64,000 bases of DNA from UTCFX2 sp963827155 (GTDB lineage: Bacteria; Chloroflexota; Anaerolineae; Anaerolineales; UBA4823): the NCBI GenBank assembly GCA_963827155.1, contig CAWGZV010000002.1:1426001-1490000 (forward strand). The letters run 5' to 3'. Each line of letters starts with the position of its first letter. The first letter of the stretch is position 1. This document shows, one piece after another, positions 45,180 to 54,139 of the stretch. The notes beneath the pieces were generated by a model. It saw only the letters and a list, made by a program, of their open reading frames with translations, searched no databases and had not been told where the DNA came from. Both the position numbers and the translations under genes were made by a program.

Positions 45180-47768
45180 TTGCAGATATCGAAAAACAGA
45201 AATTCCCTCATCAAGCCTGGTTTCAATAAACCATATCGTCAGAATGGTATTCTTTATAGAATTAGGGAGGAGGTCAGGCTGAAAAACCATTATTCTTCTC
45301 CAAACCAAATCGAGATCTGCGCCAAAAGTGCCAGCCGTATCTACCAGCTCATTAGCATATTTTCAATCTTATCCATCATAATCGCATTTCTGGTTCCAAG
45401 CCAAAGAACCAACGCCGGATTTTTCTCTGCAATAAAAGATAATCTAGGAGTGGAAAATCCCCTGCTGGTGCCGCCCAATCCTGCTTTATGGGACAAGATC
45501 CGCAGAGGAGTGGTGAAGCTCCCGGAGGTGATGTTAGAACCTGAGTCTGCACAAGAATCGGGATTCGACCAGCCTCTTATTTCAACACCTACTCCGAGCG
45601 GCACATGGAAGGCGCTGGCTATACTTGTAAAATTTAGCGATAAGAATGCTTCTGTTAATGCTGGCAATTTCGACACTTTGCTTTTTAGCGATACAGCCGG
45701 GGTGAAAAGCCTTCGCAATTATTACGACGAGGTATCCTATGGGCAGCTGGATATCGTCACGGTAAATTTACCTAGCTCGACCGGCTGGAAGCAAATGCCG
45801 CAGAACCATGCCTATTATGTGAATGCTGAATTCTGTACCGAATATTACAGCTATCCGCACAATTGCCAGAAGCTAACCGAAGATGCCGTAGCAGCCGTGG
45901 CGGCGTACGTAGATTTCTCAGAATATGACAATGACAATGACGGCTACGTGGACTCGGTTATCGTTATCCACACCGGAACCGGTGCTGAAATGTCCGGTAA
46001 TTCCAATGATATTTGGTCGCACAAATGGCAGACGAGATCGCAGCCCTTCTATAACGGGGTCCGGATCAGATCCTACACCATTCAACCGGAATATTGGCTG
46101 AGCAGCGGCGATATGACCATCGGAGTGTTCGCACATGAATTGGGGCACATCTTCGGATTGCCGGACCTGTACGATACTACCCACCTTCCAGACGGAACGA
46201 ATACAACTCAAGGGGTCGGGTATTGGAGCTTGATGGCCTACGGTAGCTGGAGCGGCCCGATCCAATCCAACCATCACCTGGGTGGTTCACCCGCTTTTCT
46301 GGATGCATGGTCTCGGATTCAGTTAGGCTGGAGCACTGCCACAGATATTTTCGGATCTTCAACCCGCAGTCTTCCGAATGTCGAGACAACAGCCGGTGGG
46401 ATTTTCCGCCTATTACCTTATGGAGGCGGCTCGCAAGAGTATTTCCTGGTTGAAAATCGCCAGAAGATTGGATTTGACGCCTATTTACCAGGGAGCGGGC
46501 TGCTAATCTGGCACATCGACAGCGCCATTCCGGTAAGATACGGCGGCGGTGCGAACGATTTTTATTGTTATCAACGCGAGAACTGGAACTGCCCTTATCC
46601 AAATCATTTCCGGGTCGCATTGGAACAAGCAGATGGATTATGGCATTTGGAAAATAAAACCACCCCCAAAAATTGGGGGGATGCTGGCGATGCCTGGCCT
46701 GGAACCACCAACAAACGCAGCTTCAATTGGTCCGCAACGCCGAATCCCAGCTCCTATTACGCCACCAGCGACACCCGGATCGAAATAATTAATATCAGCA
46801 ATTCCGGCACTTCGATGTCTGCCCAATTCAATACGATGCCTTCAGCATTCACGAAACTTTCACCATTGAATTTGGTTTCATCCCAGCCGACCAATTTGAC
46901 TCTGAGTTGGGGCAATAGCACCGGCGCCGCCAATTATGAGGTATGTTACGATACTACCAACAATAACGCCTGCGACACTGCCTGGGTCAGCTCAGGCGCT
47001 TCCACAAGTATGGCCTTGAGTGGATTGACCCCGAACACCACCTATTATTGGCAGGTCAAAGCTGCAGCCCTGGTTGGAAGCCCTTTTGTACGAGATGCGA
47101 GCGAAAACTGGTGGAGGTTCAGCACCGGTCAAATGCCGAGCATTTTTATCAAGAGTTCTCCCCTGAATGATTCTACCAACCAATCCCTTACTCCCACCCT
47201 GCAATGGGGCACCAGCGCAGGTGTCGCTAAATATGAATACTGCCTGGATACGTCCAACAATAGCGCATGCGATGGATCGTGGATCGATGTAGGCAATACC
47301 ACCCAAGTGAGCCTGAGCGAATTGAGCCTCGCCACTTTCTATTACTGGCAGGTGCGCGCAATGAATAATATTGGCACCACATACGCAAATACAGAATCGA
47401 CCTGGTGGAATTTCCGCACCGAGCTCGCCCCATACCCTGGACCATTTCCAAAGCTCGCCCCAATCCAAAACGCTCAAAATGTATCCACTGACCCAACTTT
47501 GAGTTGGGGGAACAGCATGGGAGCTGGGTATTATGAGGTTTGTTTGATCCAGACGGACATTCTCCCAACGGGTGATTGTCCTGATGAATGGGTGGATGAA
47601 GGATTTGACTTATTCGTAGCAATCAGCGGCCTGGCTGAGGGAACAACCTACTTTTGGAAGGTCAGGGCACTCGGCAGCAGTGGACCCACTGAAGCGGATG
47701 ATGGCGCATGGAGCGGTTTCACCACATGGGTGCTCAAAACTGTCTATATACCGCTCATATTAAAATAA
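45180..47768 (+). CDS. Secreted M6-family metalloprotease with fibronectin-like domains
   Basis: An exported protein of up to 862 residues. A hydrophobic signal helix (ISIFSILSIIIAFLVPS, about 58-74) is followed by a propeptide and the catalytic domain with the zinc motif HELGHIFGLPD (about 318-328) and the Met-turn-like YWSLMAYGSW. This HExxHxxGxxD pattern and the order match M6 peptidases (immune inhibitor A type), which cut extracellular proteins. Three fibronectin-III-like repeats follow (each with TLSWGNS, YEVC, and YYWQV or YFWKV). The end is KTVYIPLILK, the shared tag motif. TTG 45180 gives the full frame; AGGGAGGAGG at 45265-45273 points to a possible non-ATG start (CTG) at 45279. Unlike many neighbours the frame is intact. 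Confidence 0.88.
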   Translation: MQISKNRNSLIKPGFNKPYRQNGILYRIREEVRLKNHYSSPNQIEICAKSASRIYQLISIFSILSIIIAFLVPSQRTNAGFFSAIKDNLGVENPLLVPPNPALWDKIRRGVVKLPEVMLEPESAQESGFDQPLISTPTPSGTWKALAILVKFSDKNASVNAGNFDTLLFSDTAGVKSLRNYYDEVSYGQLDIVTVNLPSSTGWKQMPQNHAYYVNAEFCTEYYSYPHNCQKLTEDAVAAVAAYVDFSEYDNDNDGYVDSVIVIHTGTGAEMSGNSNDIWSHKWQTRSQPFYNGVRIRSYTIQPEYWLSSGDMTIGVFAHELGHIFGLPDLYDTTHLPDGTNTTQGVGYWSLMAYGSWSGPIQSNHHLGGSPAFLDAWSRIQLGWSTATDIFGSSTRSLPNVETTAGGIFRLLPYGGGSQEYFLVENRQKIGFDAYLPGSGLLIWHIDSAIPVRYGGGANDFYCYQRENWNCPYPNHFRVALEQADGLWHLENKTTPKNWGDAGDAWPGTTNKRSFNWSATPNPSSYYATSDTRIEIINISNSGTSMSAQFNTMPSAFTKLSPLNLVSSQPTNLTLSWGNSTGAANYEVCYDTTNNNACDTAWVSSGASTSMALSGLTPNTTYYWQVKAAALVGSPFVRDASENWWRFSTGQMPSIFIKSSPLNDSTNQSLTPTLQWGTSAGVAKYEYCLDTSNNSACDGSWIDVGNTTQVSLSELSLATFYYWQVRAMNNIGTTYANTESTWWNFRTELAPYPGPFPKLAPIQNAQNVSTDPTLSWGNSMGAGYYEVCLIQTDILPTGDCPDEWVDEGFDLFVAISGLAEGTTYFWKVRALGSSGPTEADDGAWSGFTTWVLKTVYIPLILK

Positions 47769-47862
47769 AATTCACAAATCGTTTTTACCATTCTTAACAG
47801 TGCCCGCGCGTTGACGATAACCAGTAGTAGGCATTCCAATGCAGATGATTGGTATTCCTAAG

Positions 47863-48534
47863 CTATTTGATCCCCAGTGCCTCCACCGGGAAATGCTCTC
47901 CGTGCGCTGGGTAGACTGTCTTCGCCCCCATCCCGATCAATTTGCGCCAGCTCTGTATCACCACCTCGATGTCGTCGCCGAAGATCGGCAGCCCGGGCTT
48001 CCGGCGCATCGGCAGCATGTTCATTGCTAAGTCGCCGACGAACGCCTCCCCACCTTCCAGCAGCACGCTCACCGAGCCGTGCGAATGCCCGGGGGTAGGC
48101 ACCACCTTGCCGGGAATCCCGTATTCCGCCAGCGAGATCTCTTGGTCTCCTGCTGGAATATCCACCTCGAACGCGGGGATTTTCAACGATCGGGTATAGA
48201 GCTTGAGCAGCGCGATGATGATTTTCCCCCACAGGGTGAAGCCCGGCGGCTGAGAGATGCGCGCCTCGCCCACGAAATGCAGGTCCTTCTCGTGGAGCAG
48301 GACCTTTGCTCCGGTCCACTCCTGGATCTCTCGGGCGGAGCCGATATGGTCCCAATGCCCGTGGGTCAGGGCGATCAGCGAGATCTCTTCTGGTTTTATT
48401 GAAGCTTTTTTAAGCCCTTCTTTCAATTTCTCGATCGTGTGGGGGTCGCCGCCGTCGATCAAGATCACCCCCTCCCCTTTCACGGCATAGATCCGGTCGA
48501 ACTGCATCTGAAAAGCGTGTATCTGGATCTCCAT
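47863..48534 (-). CDS. MBL-fold metallo-hydrolase
   Basis: A 223-residue metallo-beta-lactamase-fold protein. It has the metal motif THGHWDHIG (HxHxDH, about 58-66), a second His in TPGHSHGS (about 147-154), Asp in FVGDLAMN (about 165-172) and a final His in YPAHGEHF (about 208-215). All ligands for a binuclear zinc site are present. The family includes glyoxalase II-like thioesterases and lactonases; the exact substrate is open. AAAGGGA lies before ATG 48534. Confidence 0.88.
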   Translation of the reverse strand: MEIQIHAFQMQFDRIYAVKGEGVILIDGGDPHTIEKLKEGLKKASIKPEEISLIALTHGHWDHIGSAREIQEWTGAKVLLHEKDLHFVGEARISQPPGFTLWGKIIIALLKLYTRSLKIPAFEVDIPAGDQEISLAEYGIPGKVVPTPGHSHGSVSVLLEGGEAFVGDLAMNMLPMRRKPGLPIFGDDIEVVIQSWRKLIGMGAKTVYPAHGEHFPVEALGIK

Positions 48535-48817
48535 CGAAGTCCCTTTCTTCTACACCTTGCGTTCATATCCCAGCCCTCCGGAGTAAACACAGGTTCGTTA
48601 GCTGATTGCTGCCCCAGGCTGTATCGATGGATGCCAAACTAGGAACGGATCTAGAGTCCGCACCTGTATATATTGAAACACCCTCCCCGCTCGCTGGTTG
48701 CGGATATCTCCATTTCACTGTTTGGAATCCAACCTATTGCATTCAGTCCTTGAAACCGCTAAAATAGATCAGTCCGTATCCAAGTTTGAATGGGTGCGCC
48801 TTTTCAGGAATTCTTAT

Positions 48818-49207
48818 ATGGCAAATCTGTCCCTCCCCAGCTGCACGATTACCTTCCTCTTCACAGATATTGAAGGCTCTACCCGGCTGCTCCAGCGCCT
48901 GGGCGATGGTCGCTTGCGTCTCGGGAGTAATCCGGGTGCTAGGAGATACCAGGTAGGATGTCTGGCGGGTTTTGCCGGGCTGGCAGCCATGACCGGCGAC
49001 CCGGCGAAGGCACTCCGGCTGTTCTCTGCCGCTCAGCTCCTGGTGGACGATTCTCAGATCCCGCTTTCGCCCGCTGACCTGGCTGAATGGCAGCGCGACG
49101 ATGCGGCAGCCAGCCGGCAGCTCGATAAATCAGCCCGCCTGCAGGCTCAGGAAGAAGGCCGCTCGCTGACGCTCGAGCAGGCGATCGAATTTGCGCTCAA
49201 GAAATAA
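48818..49207 (+). pseudogene. Internally deleted cyclase-type regulator (both ends kept, in frame)
   Basis: The first 30 residues (CTITFLFTDIEGSTRLLQRL) are the start of a class III cyclase domain. From residue 38 the sequence is the C-terminal end of the large cyclase/NTPase/TPR regulators: CLAGFAGLAAMTGDPAKALR, LRLFSAAQLL and EGRSLTLEQAIEFAL. The catalytic remainder, NTPase and TPR parts of a protein normally about 1,000 residues long are missing. The deletion kept the reading frame, leaving a 129-codon gene with an AGGAA before ATG 48818. Probably a relic, though the product could be made. Confidence 0.7.
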
Positions 49208-49218
49208 GATCCATTCTC

Positions 49219-50859
49219 TCATTTGCTCAAATACCGGTAAAACAGCGCCTCCAGGTCGCCCTTCCGCTGCTGGACCAGCGCCATGTCCTCCACCACCTGC
49301 GATTTTTTCACGCTCGCCCAGGTCGGCGGACCATACCGGTAATGAATCACCCGGTTCATGATATCGTTCGTCGCGTTCATAAACCCGATGAACATCACCA
49401 GCAGCAGCAGCGCATATTCGAAGCTGCGTCGCACTCGGATCCGCAGGCTGGCATCCAGGCTGAGCTTGGCGCTCAATGCCCATAAGATGAACAGCGCCGG
49501 GATCGAGCCGCGCATCAGCAGGTCGCTGGCTTCGCCAAATTTGTAGATCGGCAGGATCGTGAGCACCAGCATGCTCAGTCCAAAAAGCAGCACCAGCCTG
49601 GGACCCAGGCTGTAGTTATGCGCCCAATGTGTGGTGAAGGATTTACGCCAGGTTTCAGGCTGCTCTCCGCCAGCCTGACTGGAAGCCATCTTGGCAGCCC
49701 GATGGACCGAATTCCGCCTGGGGATCAGCAGCAAGCTGATGACGATCGCCAGCATCCCCACCTCGATCAGCCAGAATACCGCCAGCCTCGCCGCGAAAGG
49801 CAGCTCTCCCTGGACGAACTCCCACATCAAGCCCTGGTCGAAGTTGAATCGGTTTGCGCTGATGAACAATGCCGCGATCCCACCGACGTAGATCGCTCCA
49901 ATATTGAAGAACAGGCTGGCGGGGTTGAAGGCATGCCGGCGGTTCTCCTTCCGCAGCGCCATCACCGCCAGCACCGCCAGGTAGGGCAGCACCCCCAGGG
50001 TGGCAAACGGGCTCCACAGAATGCTGGCTGCCAGCGCCATGCCGATGTACTTGAGGTTTTGTTCCTCCAGGATGCAGCTCGCCACCAACCCGATCAGCAG
50101 CCAGGCGGGGAGGACGTGCTGCGGCACCCAAAAAAGCAGTGTGGAATTGGACGATAACTGCAGGTTTCCCAGGGAAGCCCACCACTCGATGTGCTTATTG
50201 AGCCAGATCGCCTTCTGAAGCAGGACGTAATCGCCGATGATATCCATCCCCCCAGCCAGCATAAATATCCCTGCCAGCAGGAGCAGCCTGGAGCCGCGAT
50301 TTCGCAGCTTCACGGTGCTGATCTGCACAAACCAGGCAAATGCGAGCAGGGTGCCCAACAGCGTCCAGATGAACCAAAACCGGTTCGCCGCGAGCCAGCC
50401 CAATCCCCTCCCCACCCAGGCAGGGAGCAGGTAGTAAGCCATATAGTAGACGATCGGGGTCGGGACTCCGTCAAAATTCAGCCGCAGCGGCCAATCCCGC
50501 CGGATCAGGTCTTTCAAGAGCGCTGTGCTTTTGTCCAGGTCGGTGGTCTGGGGTCCCATCCCGCCCGCCCCCGAGATGCTCACCCAGAGTGTGATCAGGA
50601 GCAGCGCCGGCAGGTACATCCGCAGGAGCTGCTGCCAGCGGGCTTCCTTTGCCGCAGCCGTCTTGCGTTTCGCGGCACGCACCGCCTCCCAGCTCGCCGC
50701 CAGCATAACGCTCACCAGGAAGAACAGCGCCACCAGCGATACCCGCAGCCGCACCCAACCCCAGAAAAACAAAATCGCCGGCAGGCAGAGGTAGACCACG
50801 GTCAGGGCAGGCAGCAGGCGGACAGGCTCATCGTCTCTATTCGTCAAGAATTTTTTCAT
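49219..50859 (-). CDS. Large multi-pass membrane protein, glycosyltransferase-like topology
   Basis: A 546-residue protein with about twelve hydrophobic helices, beginning LLPALTVVYLCLPAILFFWG. Between early helices is a polar periplasmic loop (GGMGPQTTDLDKSTALLKDL, RRDWPLRLNF) of the kind seen in GT-C glycosyltransferases and polymer ligases. The C-terminal loop (about 495-546) carries YRYGPPTWASVKKSQVVEDM. I cannot name the family. ATG 50859 is well placed; the 3' end converges on the deleted cyclase with an 11-bp gap. Confidence 0.65.
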   Translation of the reverse strand: MKKFLTNRDDEPVRLLPALTVVYLCLPAILFFWGWVRLRVSLVALFFLVSVMLAASWEAVRAAKRKTAAAKEARWQQLLRMYLPALLLITLWVSISGAGGMGPQTTDLDKSTALLKDLIRRDWPLRLNFDGVPTPIVYYMAYYLLPAWVGRGLGWLAANRFWFIWTLLGTLLAFAWFVQISTVKLRNRGSRLLLLAGIFMLAGGMDIIGDYVLLQKAIWLNKHIEWWASLGNLQLSSNSTLLFWVPQHVLPAWLLIGLVASCILEEQNLKYIGMALAASILWSPFATLGVLPYLAVLAVMALRKENRRHAFNPASLFFNIGAIYVGGIAALFISANRFNFDQGLMWEFVQGELPFAARLAVFWLIEVGMLAIVISLLLIPRRNSVHRAAKMASSQAGGEQPETWRKSFTTHWAHNYSLGPRLVLLFGLSMLVLTILPIYKFGEASDLLMRGSIPALFILWALSAKLSLDASLRIRVRRSFEYALLLLVMFIGFMNATNDIMNRVIHYRYGPPTWASVKKSQVVEDMALVQQRKGDLEALFYRYLSK

Positions 50860-50937
50860 GGCAGAGGGTCTTCATCATACAGGGATAGATCTCTGCAGTA
50901 TCAGGCAGACGGCGCTTCGCTCCGGTACCCCCAAATT

Positions 50938-51711
50938 TCAATCCAGGCTCATCTTCAGCACCAGTTCATCATCTAAAAACTCGCCGGTTGAGATAAAGCC
51001 TTGTTTTATATAAAAAGCCTTGGGGCTGCCGGGACCGAGCTCGCAGCTCGTGGACAATTCTCTGGCGTTGGGTCTGGTCCTGACGTACTCCACCAGCCGT
51101 CGGATCGCCCCTGCCCCGTACCCCCTCCCCTGGTAAGGGCTGGCGATCATAAAGCGCCACAGGAAATACTCGGGCTTGCTCTCATCTTCATACAGCATCA
51201 AAAATCCAACCAGCGCTTTCCCGGCGTAGATCGCCCGGTACCAGGCGTGCTTGCTGAAAAGCGCCTGCGCCAGCGAGACTGCATTGGGAGCGACCATATA
51301 TTTCTGCGGTTCAACCAGCGTATCAGTCAGCTTACAGACCGTCCTCACCGTTTCCTCGGTGATCTCGCCCAGCCGCACCTCGTCGTATGGTCCAAGGTGA
51401 GCCCTCATTACATTTGCGAGCTTGCGCCCGGCTTCGATCAGCGGAAAGCCCGTTTCGCCGGTCGTCAGCAGGTCTTTCTCGATCAGGTCCAGCGCGACCT
51501 CCCACCAGTGGAATGGTATCTCTGGGTCGATTGCTTCCTGCAGCAGCCCAGAAAGCCAGTGCCCCAAATAGCGCTGGGTGGCTTCAGGCAGGGAGGCTTT
51601 GACCTGCTCGAAAACCCGGAAATAGTCCGCCAGGGCGTATTTCAAGTTGCTTGGCACAGCAGATGCCGAAATTTGGGTTTGGTACTCTTTTTCCACTGCT
51701 TTCCACTTCAC
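50938..51711 (-). CDS. GNAT acetyltransferase with N-terminal helical extension
   Basis: A 257-residue protein. The C-terminal 150 residues are a GNAT domain: LVGFLMLYEDESKPEYFLWR (strands beta2-beta4), the acetyl-CoA loop SPYQGRGYGAGAI (Q/RxxGxG/A, about 194-206), and SPKAFYIKQGFISTGEF. The first 110 residues are helical and probably a separate domain (FRVFEQVKASLPEATQRYLG). The substrate is unknown; motif spacing resembles spermidine-type N-acetyltransferases. Upstream (right) of it is a repeat with a strong T tract. Confidence 0.85.
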   Translation of the reverse strand: MKWKAVEKEYQTQISASAVPSNLKYALADYFRVFEQVKASLPEATQRYLGHWLSGLLQEAIDPEIPFHWWEVALDLIEKDLLTTGETGFPLIEAGRKLANVMRAHLGPYDEVRLGEITEETVRTVCKLTDTLVEPQKYMVAPNAVSLAQALFSKHAWYRAIYAGKALVGFLMLYEDESKPEYFLWRFMIASPYQGRGYGAGAIRRLVEYVRTRPNARELSTSCELGPGSPKAFYIKQGFISTGEFLDDELVLKMSLD

Positions 51712-51789
51712 TCCAGGATCAAACAGGTAATTGAAAACGATTCCATAATTTCTGAATTCACCCTCTTGAGCGATTTATACCTATCAATC

Positions 51790-51870
51790 TTAACGCAAAG
51801 ACGCGAAGCACGCGAAGATATTTGTAAACGAAACTTGGCGGACTTTGCGCCTTCGCGTTTTTTATTTTTT
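51790..51870 (+). repeat. Short dispersed 'aacgcaaagacgcgaag' element with T-rich end
   Basis: ACGCGAAG (51801-51808) pairs with CTTCGCGT (51851-51858), and GCAAAG with CTTTGC, followed by TTTTTTATTTTTTT. This looks like the common 'acgcaaagacgcgaag' intergenic element. It would terminate plus-strand transcription, but no plus-strand gene ends here. A weak partial copy (AACGCAAAG) lies at 39371. Confidence 0.5.
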
Positions 51871-51912
51871 TATTTGAATCCGATCCAAGACAACTTCAAT
51901 CTGATCCGATCC

Positions 51913-53031
51913 CTATCTGTACCGCATTCGGTCGATCGCCGATTTCCCCGCCATTCTCCCGATATCCAGCGGCGAGAGCACCCCGCTCGCGGGCGAGCTT
52001 CAAGTAGAGCTCGATATTGTTGGCGGGGACTTCCGGCGTCTCCGCCGGCGATTTATGCTCCAGGCGCAGCGCCGCGGTGGTGCAGGTGGTCACGCACAGC
52101 CCGCAGCCGATGCAGCGCTTCAGGTCCACCACCGCCGTCCCATCCACCGTGATCGCCTCCATCTGGCAGCGCTCCACGCAAGTCTCGCACCCCGCCAGGC
52201 TGCCTCGTCTACCACCGCGTAATAAGCCGAGGCAATGATCGTCGCCGGGGCTGGGTGCTGCTTGAGATTGCGCAGCACTCCGCAGCAATCGCCGCAGCAG
52301 CAGCAGATATTTGCCGCCTCGCGGATATTGCCAGGCTGCAGCACCAGGCCTGCCTGGTCGGCGGTCTCCAATATCCCGAGCGCCTCCTCGAGTGTGATCT
52401 CGCGCCCCCGCAGGTGGCGCATGTAGGACTTCGCCGCCCCGCCCATCAGCAGGCAGGTCTCCAGCGGCTTGCCGCAGCCCTCCCCCACCAAAATCTTTTC
52501 CTCCCGGCAAATGCAGGGCGCCACCGCGAAGGTATCGTACTGCCTCAACAGCAGCTCGGCCTGCTCGTAGGGCAGCGTCTCTGCCTTCACTTCGATGCTC
52601 TCACGGATTGGGATGGTGCGGAGTTGCGGGGCTTTAGCCCAAATCTCCGGCTGCAGAGCCGTCTTGAGATATTCGCCCACATCCGCCGCCAGCTCAGGCG
52701 TCAGCCGCTTCACCTGGTACTCCCAGATCCCGATCGCGAACTGCGAGGCCATGTAGCGCGGCGGCTTCTCACGGCTCTGCACATCGTTGCACAGCCCCTT
52801 CTCCGCCATCTCCTTCAGCATCCGCTCGGTCGCCTCCTGCTCCAACCCGGCGCGCTGGGCGATCACCACGGCGCGCTCTGGGATCAGCGTCAGGTGCACA
52901 GCCAGGGCGGCCTCTTCGGGCGTGAAGAGCCGCTGCAGGATCCGCAGCTCCAAACCGTCTGGGGTCGGCGGGTAGCCGGCTGGCAGGCGGTCGAGATGTT
53001 GGGCGAGGCGCTGGTAGATTTCGATAGTCAT
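51913..53031 (-). CDS. Iron-sulfur (2x 4Fe-4S) protein with helical N-terminal domain (about two indels)
   Basis: About 370 residues when frames are joined near 52195 and 51985. The N-terminal 250 residues form a winged-helix-like and Cys-bearing domain: APCICREEK, LVGEGCGKPLETCLLMGG and NICCCCGDCCGVLR. The C-terminus is a bacterial ferredoxin with two clusters: ETCVERCQMEAI (first Cys lost by a missing C near 52195) and CIGCGLCVTTCTTAA. The end LSPLDIGRMAGKSAIDRMRY is recovered by the second indel. Such proteins transfer electrons in anaerobic metabolism; the many cysteines in CCCCGDCC may bind an extra cluster. Standing alone, its partner cannot be inferred. Confidence 0.8.
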
Positions 53032-53144
53032 GGCTGGCTCCTGTAGACCGCTAAAATCGCATACCGATCAAATTGGCGAAAATGGTGCTCTTGCCGGACT
53101 TGAGGTTCTTTCAGACAGTATTTTGACAGATTTCCCCGTATTTG

Positions 53145-53428
53145 TCAGGTGTCAATTGTCATATTCGCTCGCCGGCAGTATCCCCTCACTCCTGGAAGAA
53201 GCGTGACCAGAATAATCACCACGCCATATAATAAGACAATCGTATGCAGCGCTCCGGGCGTCACCCAAATGACCTGGACCAGGATCCAGATGATCGCGAT
53301 CGCGCCTGCCGCCAGCGACCCCGCCCAGCTCCAGTGAGAAGACTTGAATGGATTTATCTTTTCCGGCCAGCCCCAACCTGGCCTCTTCCACAGGCTGTAC
53401 CCCACCAGAAGCGGATAGACTCCGACAA
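53145..53428 (-). pseudogene. C-terminal part of a membrane protein, N-terminus lost
   Basis: The minus-strand frame reads FVGVYPLLVGYSLWKRPGWG, WPEKINPFKSSHWSWAG, then two hydrophobic helices (GSLAAGAIAIIWILVQVIWV and LHTIVLLYGVVIILVTLL). It is open to 53428, where the sequence changes abruptly into a fragment of pheA in the other orientation. No start with a ribosome site is present; ATG-like starts at 53405 fall inside. The gene was cut by a rearrangement at 53428-53430. Confidence 0.6.
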
Positions 53429-53429
53429 A

Positions 53430-53566
53430 AGTCGAGAGCGGGTTCGCCGATTACGGCGTACTACCTGGCGAGAACTCCCTCGCCGGCTCGATCCATCCCA
53501 ACTATCACCTGCTCATCCCTCACGAGCTCCATATCGTCGGCGAGGAGTACCTGCGCCTCCGCCAGA
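53430..53566 (+). pseudogene. Relic of an internal segment of pheA
   Basis: Aligns with 55578-55714 of the intact gene: VESGFADYG, ENSLAGSIHPNYHLLIPHEL, HIVGEEYLRLRQ against VENGLADYG, ENSLAGSIHRNYDLLIRHEL, HIVGEEYLRVRH. One two-base slip near 53460 is present. Neither the start nor the catalytic TRF region is included. Same strand as pheA, 1.8 kb upstream. Confidence 0.8.
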
Positions 53567-53643
53567 ACCGGGTTATCGGATTTCAAGCCATCATCTGGCT
53601 TTACGGCAGCCCTTTGCTTTCGCTTCGAATTGGAGAAAGGGTT

Positions 53644-54111
53644 CTACTCTAAAATTGTTTGAAGCTTGTCCATCATCTGGATCAGCCCAGTCCGGGACAA
53701 CTCCAAATCCTCTCCCGGTGGCATGCCTGTGTGGAGGATATCCATCCTGGTTTTCCCGCCCAGGTCTGCAAATTCGATGGTGAACAGGAACTCGTCGGGG
53801 ACATCCTCCCCCATGCCGTATGTCGAAGCCGGCACGACGTTGCCGTGCTCATCGGAAAAACAGTCCGTAAAGACCAGCTTCTTCATCGGTTCGATTTCCT
53901 TATACACTCCCGTGCTGTAGAAATCCTGCCCTTCCGGCGAGCGCATGATAAAAAGATACTTACCTCCCACCTTCAGGTCGATCCTGGCAGAGGGCGATGT
54001 GAAGTCTTTGGGACCCCACCAGCCCATCAAGCCTTCCGGCTCTGTCCACGCCCGCCAGACCGCTGATACGGGCGCTTCGAATGTGCGCGTGATCTGGATA
54101 CCATTTTCCAT
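53644..54111 (-). CDS. SRPBCC (AHSA1/START-like) protein
   Basis: A 155-residue protein of the Aha1-C type ligand-binding fold: start TRTFEAPVSAVWRAWTEPEG, then LMGWWGPKDFTSPSARIDLK, VGGKYLFIMRSPEGQDFYS, and the C-terminal LHTGMPPGEDLELSRTG and helix. The helix-grip fold binds hydrophobic small molecules; function in the cell is unknown. ATG 54111 is preceded by AAGGAGG; the frame runs further to 54219, but without support. The adjacent gene is a clear paralogue (same order, about half the residues identical), so this is a tandem duplication. Confidence 0.9.
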   Translation of the reverse strand: MENGIQITRTFEAPVSAVWRAWTEPEGLMGWWGPKDFTSPSARIDLKVGGKYLFIMRSPEGQDFYSTGVYKEIEPMKKLVFTDCFSDEHGNVVPASTYGMGEDVPDEFLFTIEFADLGGKTRMDILHTGMPPGEDLELSRTGLIQMMDKLQTILE

Positions 54112-54139
54112 GATTTTCCTCCTTCTCTGAGATCCAATT

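Noticed and set aside
51001..52152. 383-codon plus-strand frame over the GNAT gene
   Set aside because: Antisense to a GNAT domain and crosses an intergenic repeat; no recognisable motifs.
53448..53662. Plus-strand frames after the pheA relic
   Set aside because: They only extend the pheA fragment into non-homologous sequence; no start or independent motif.
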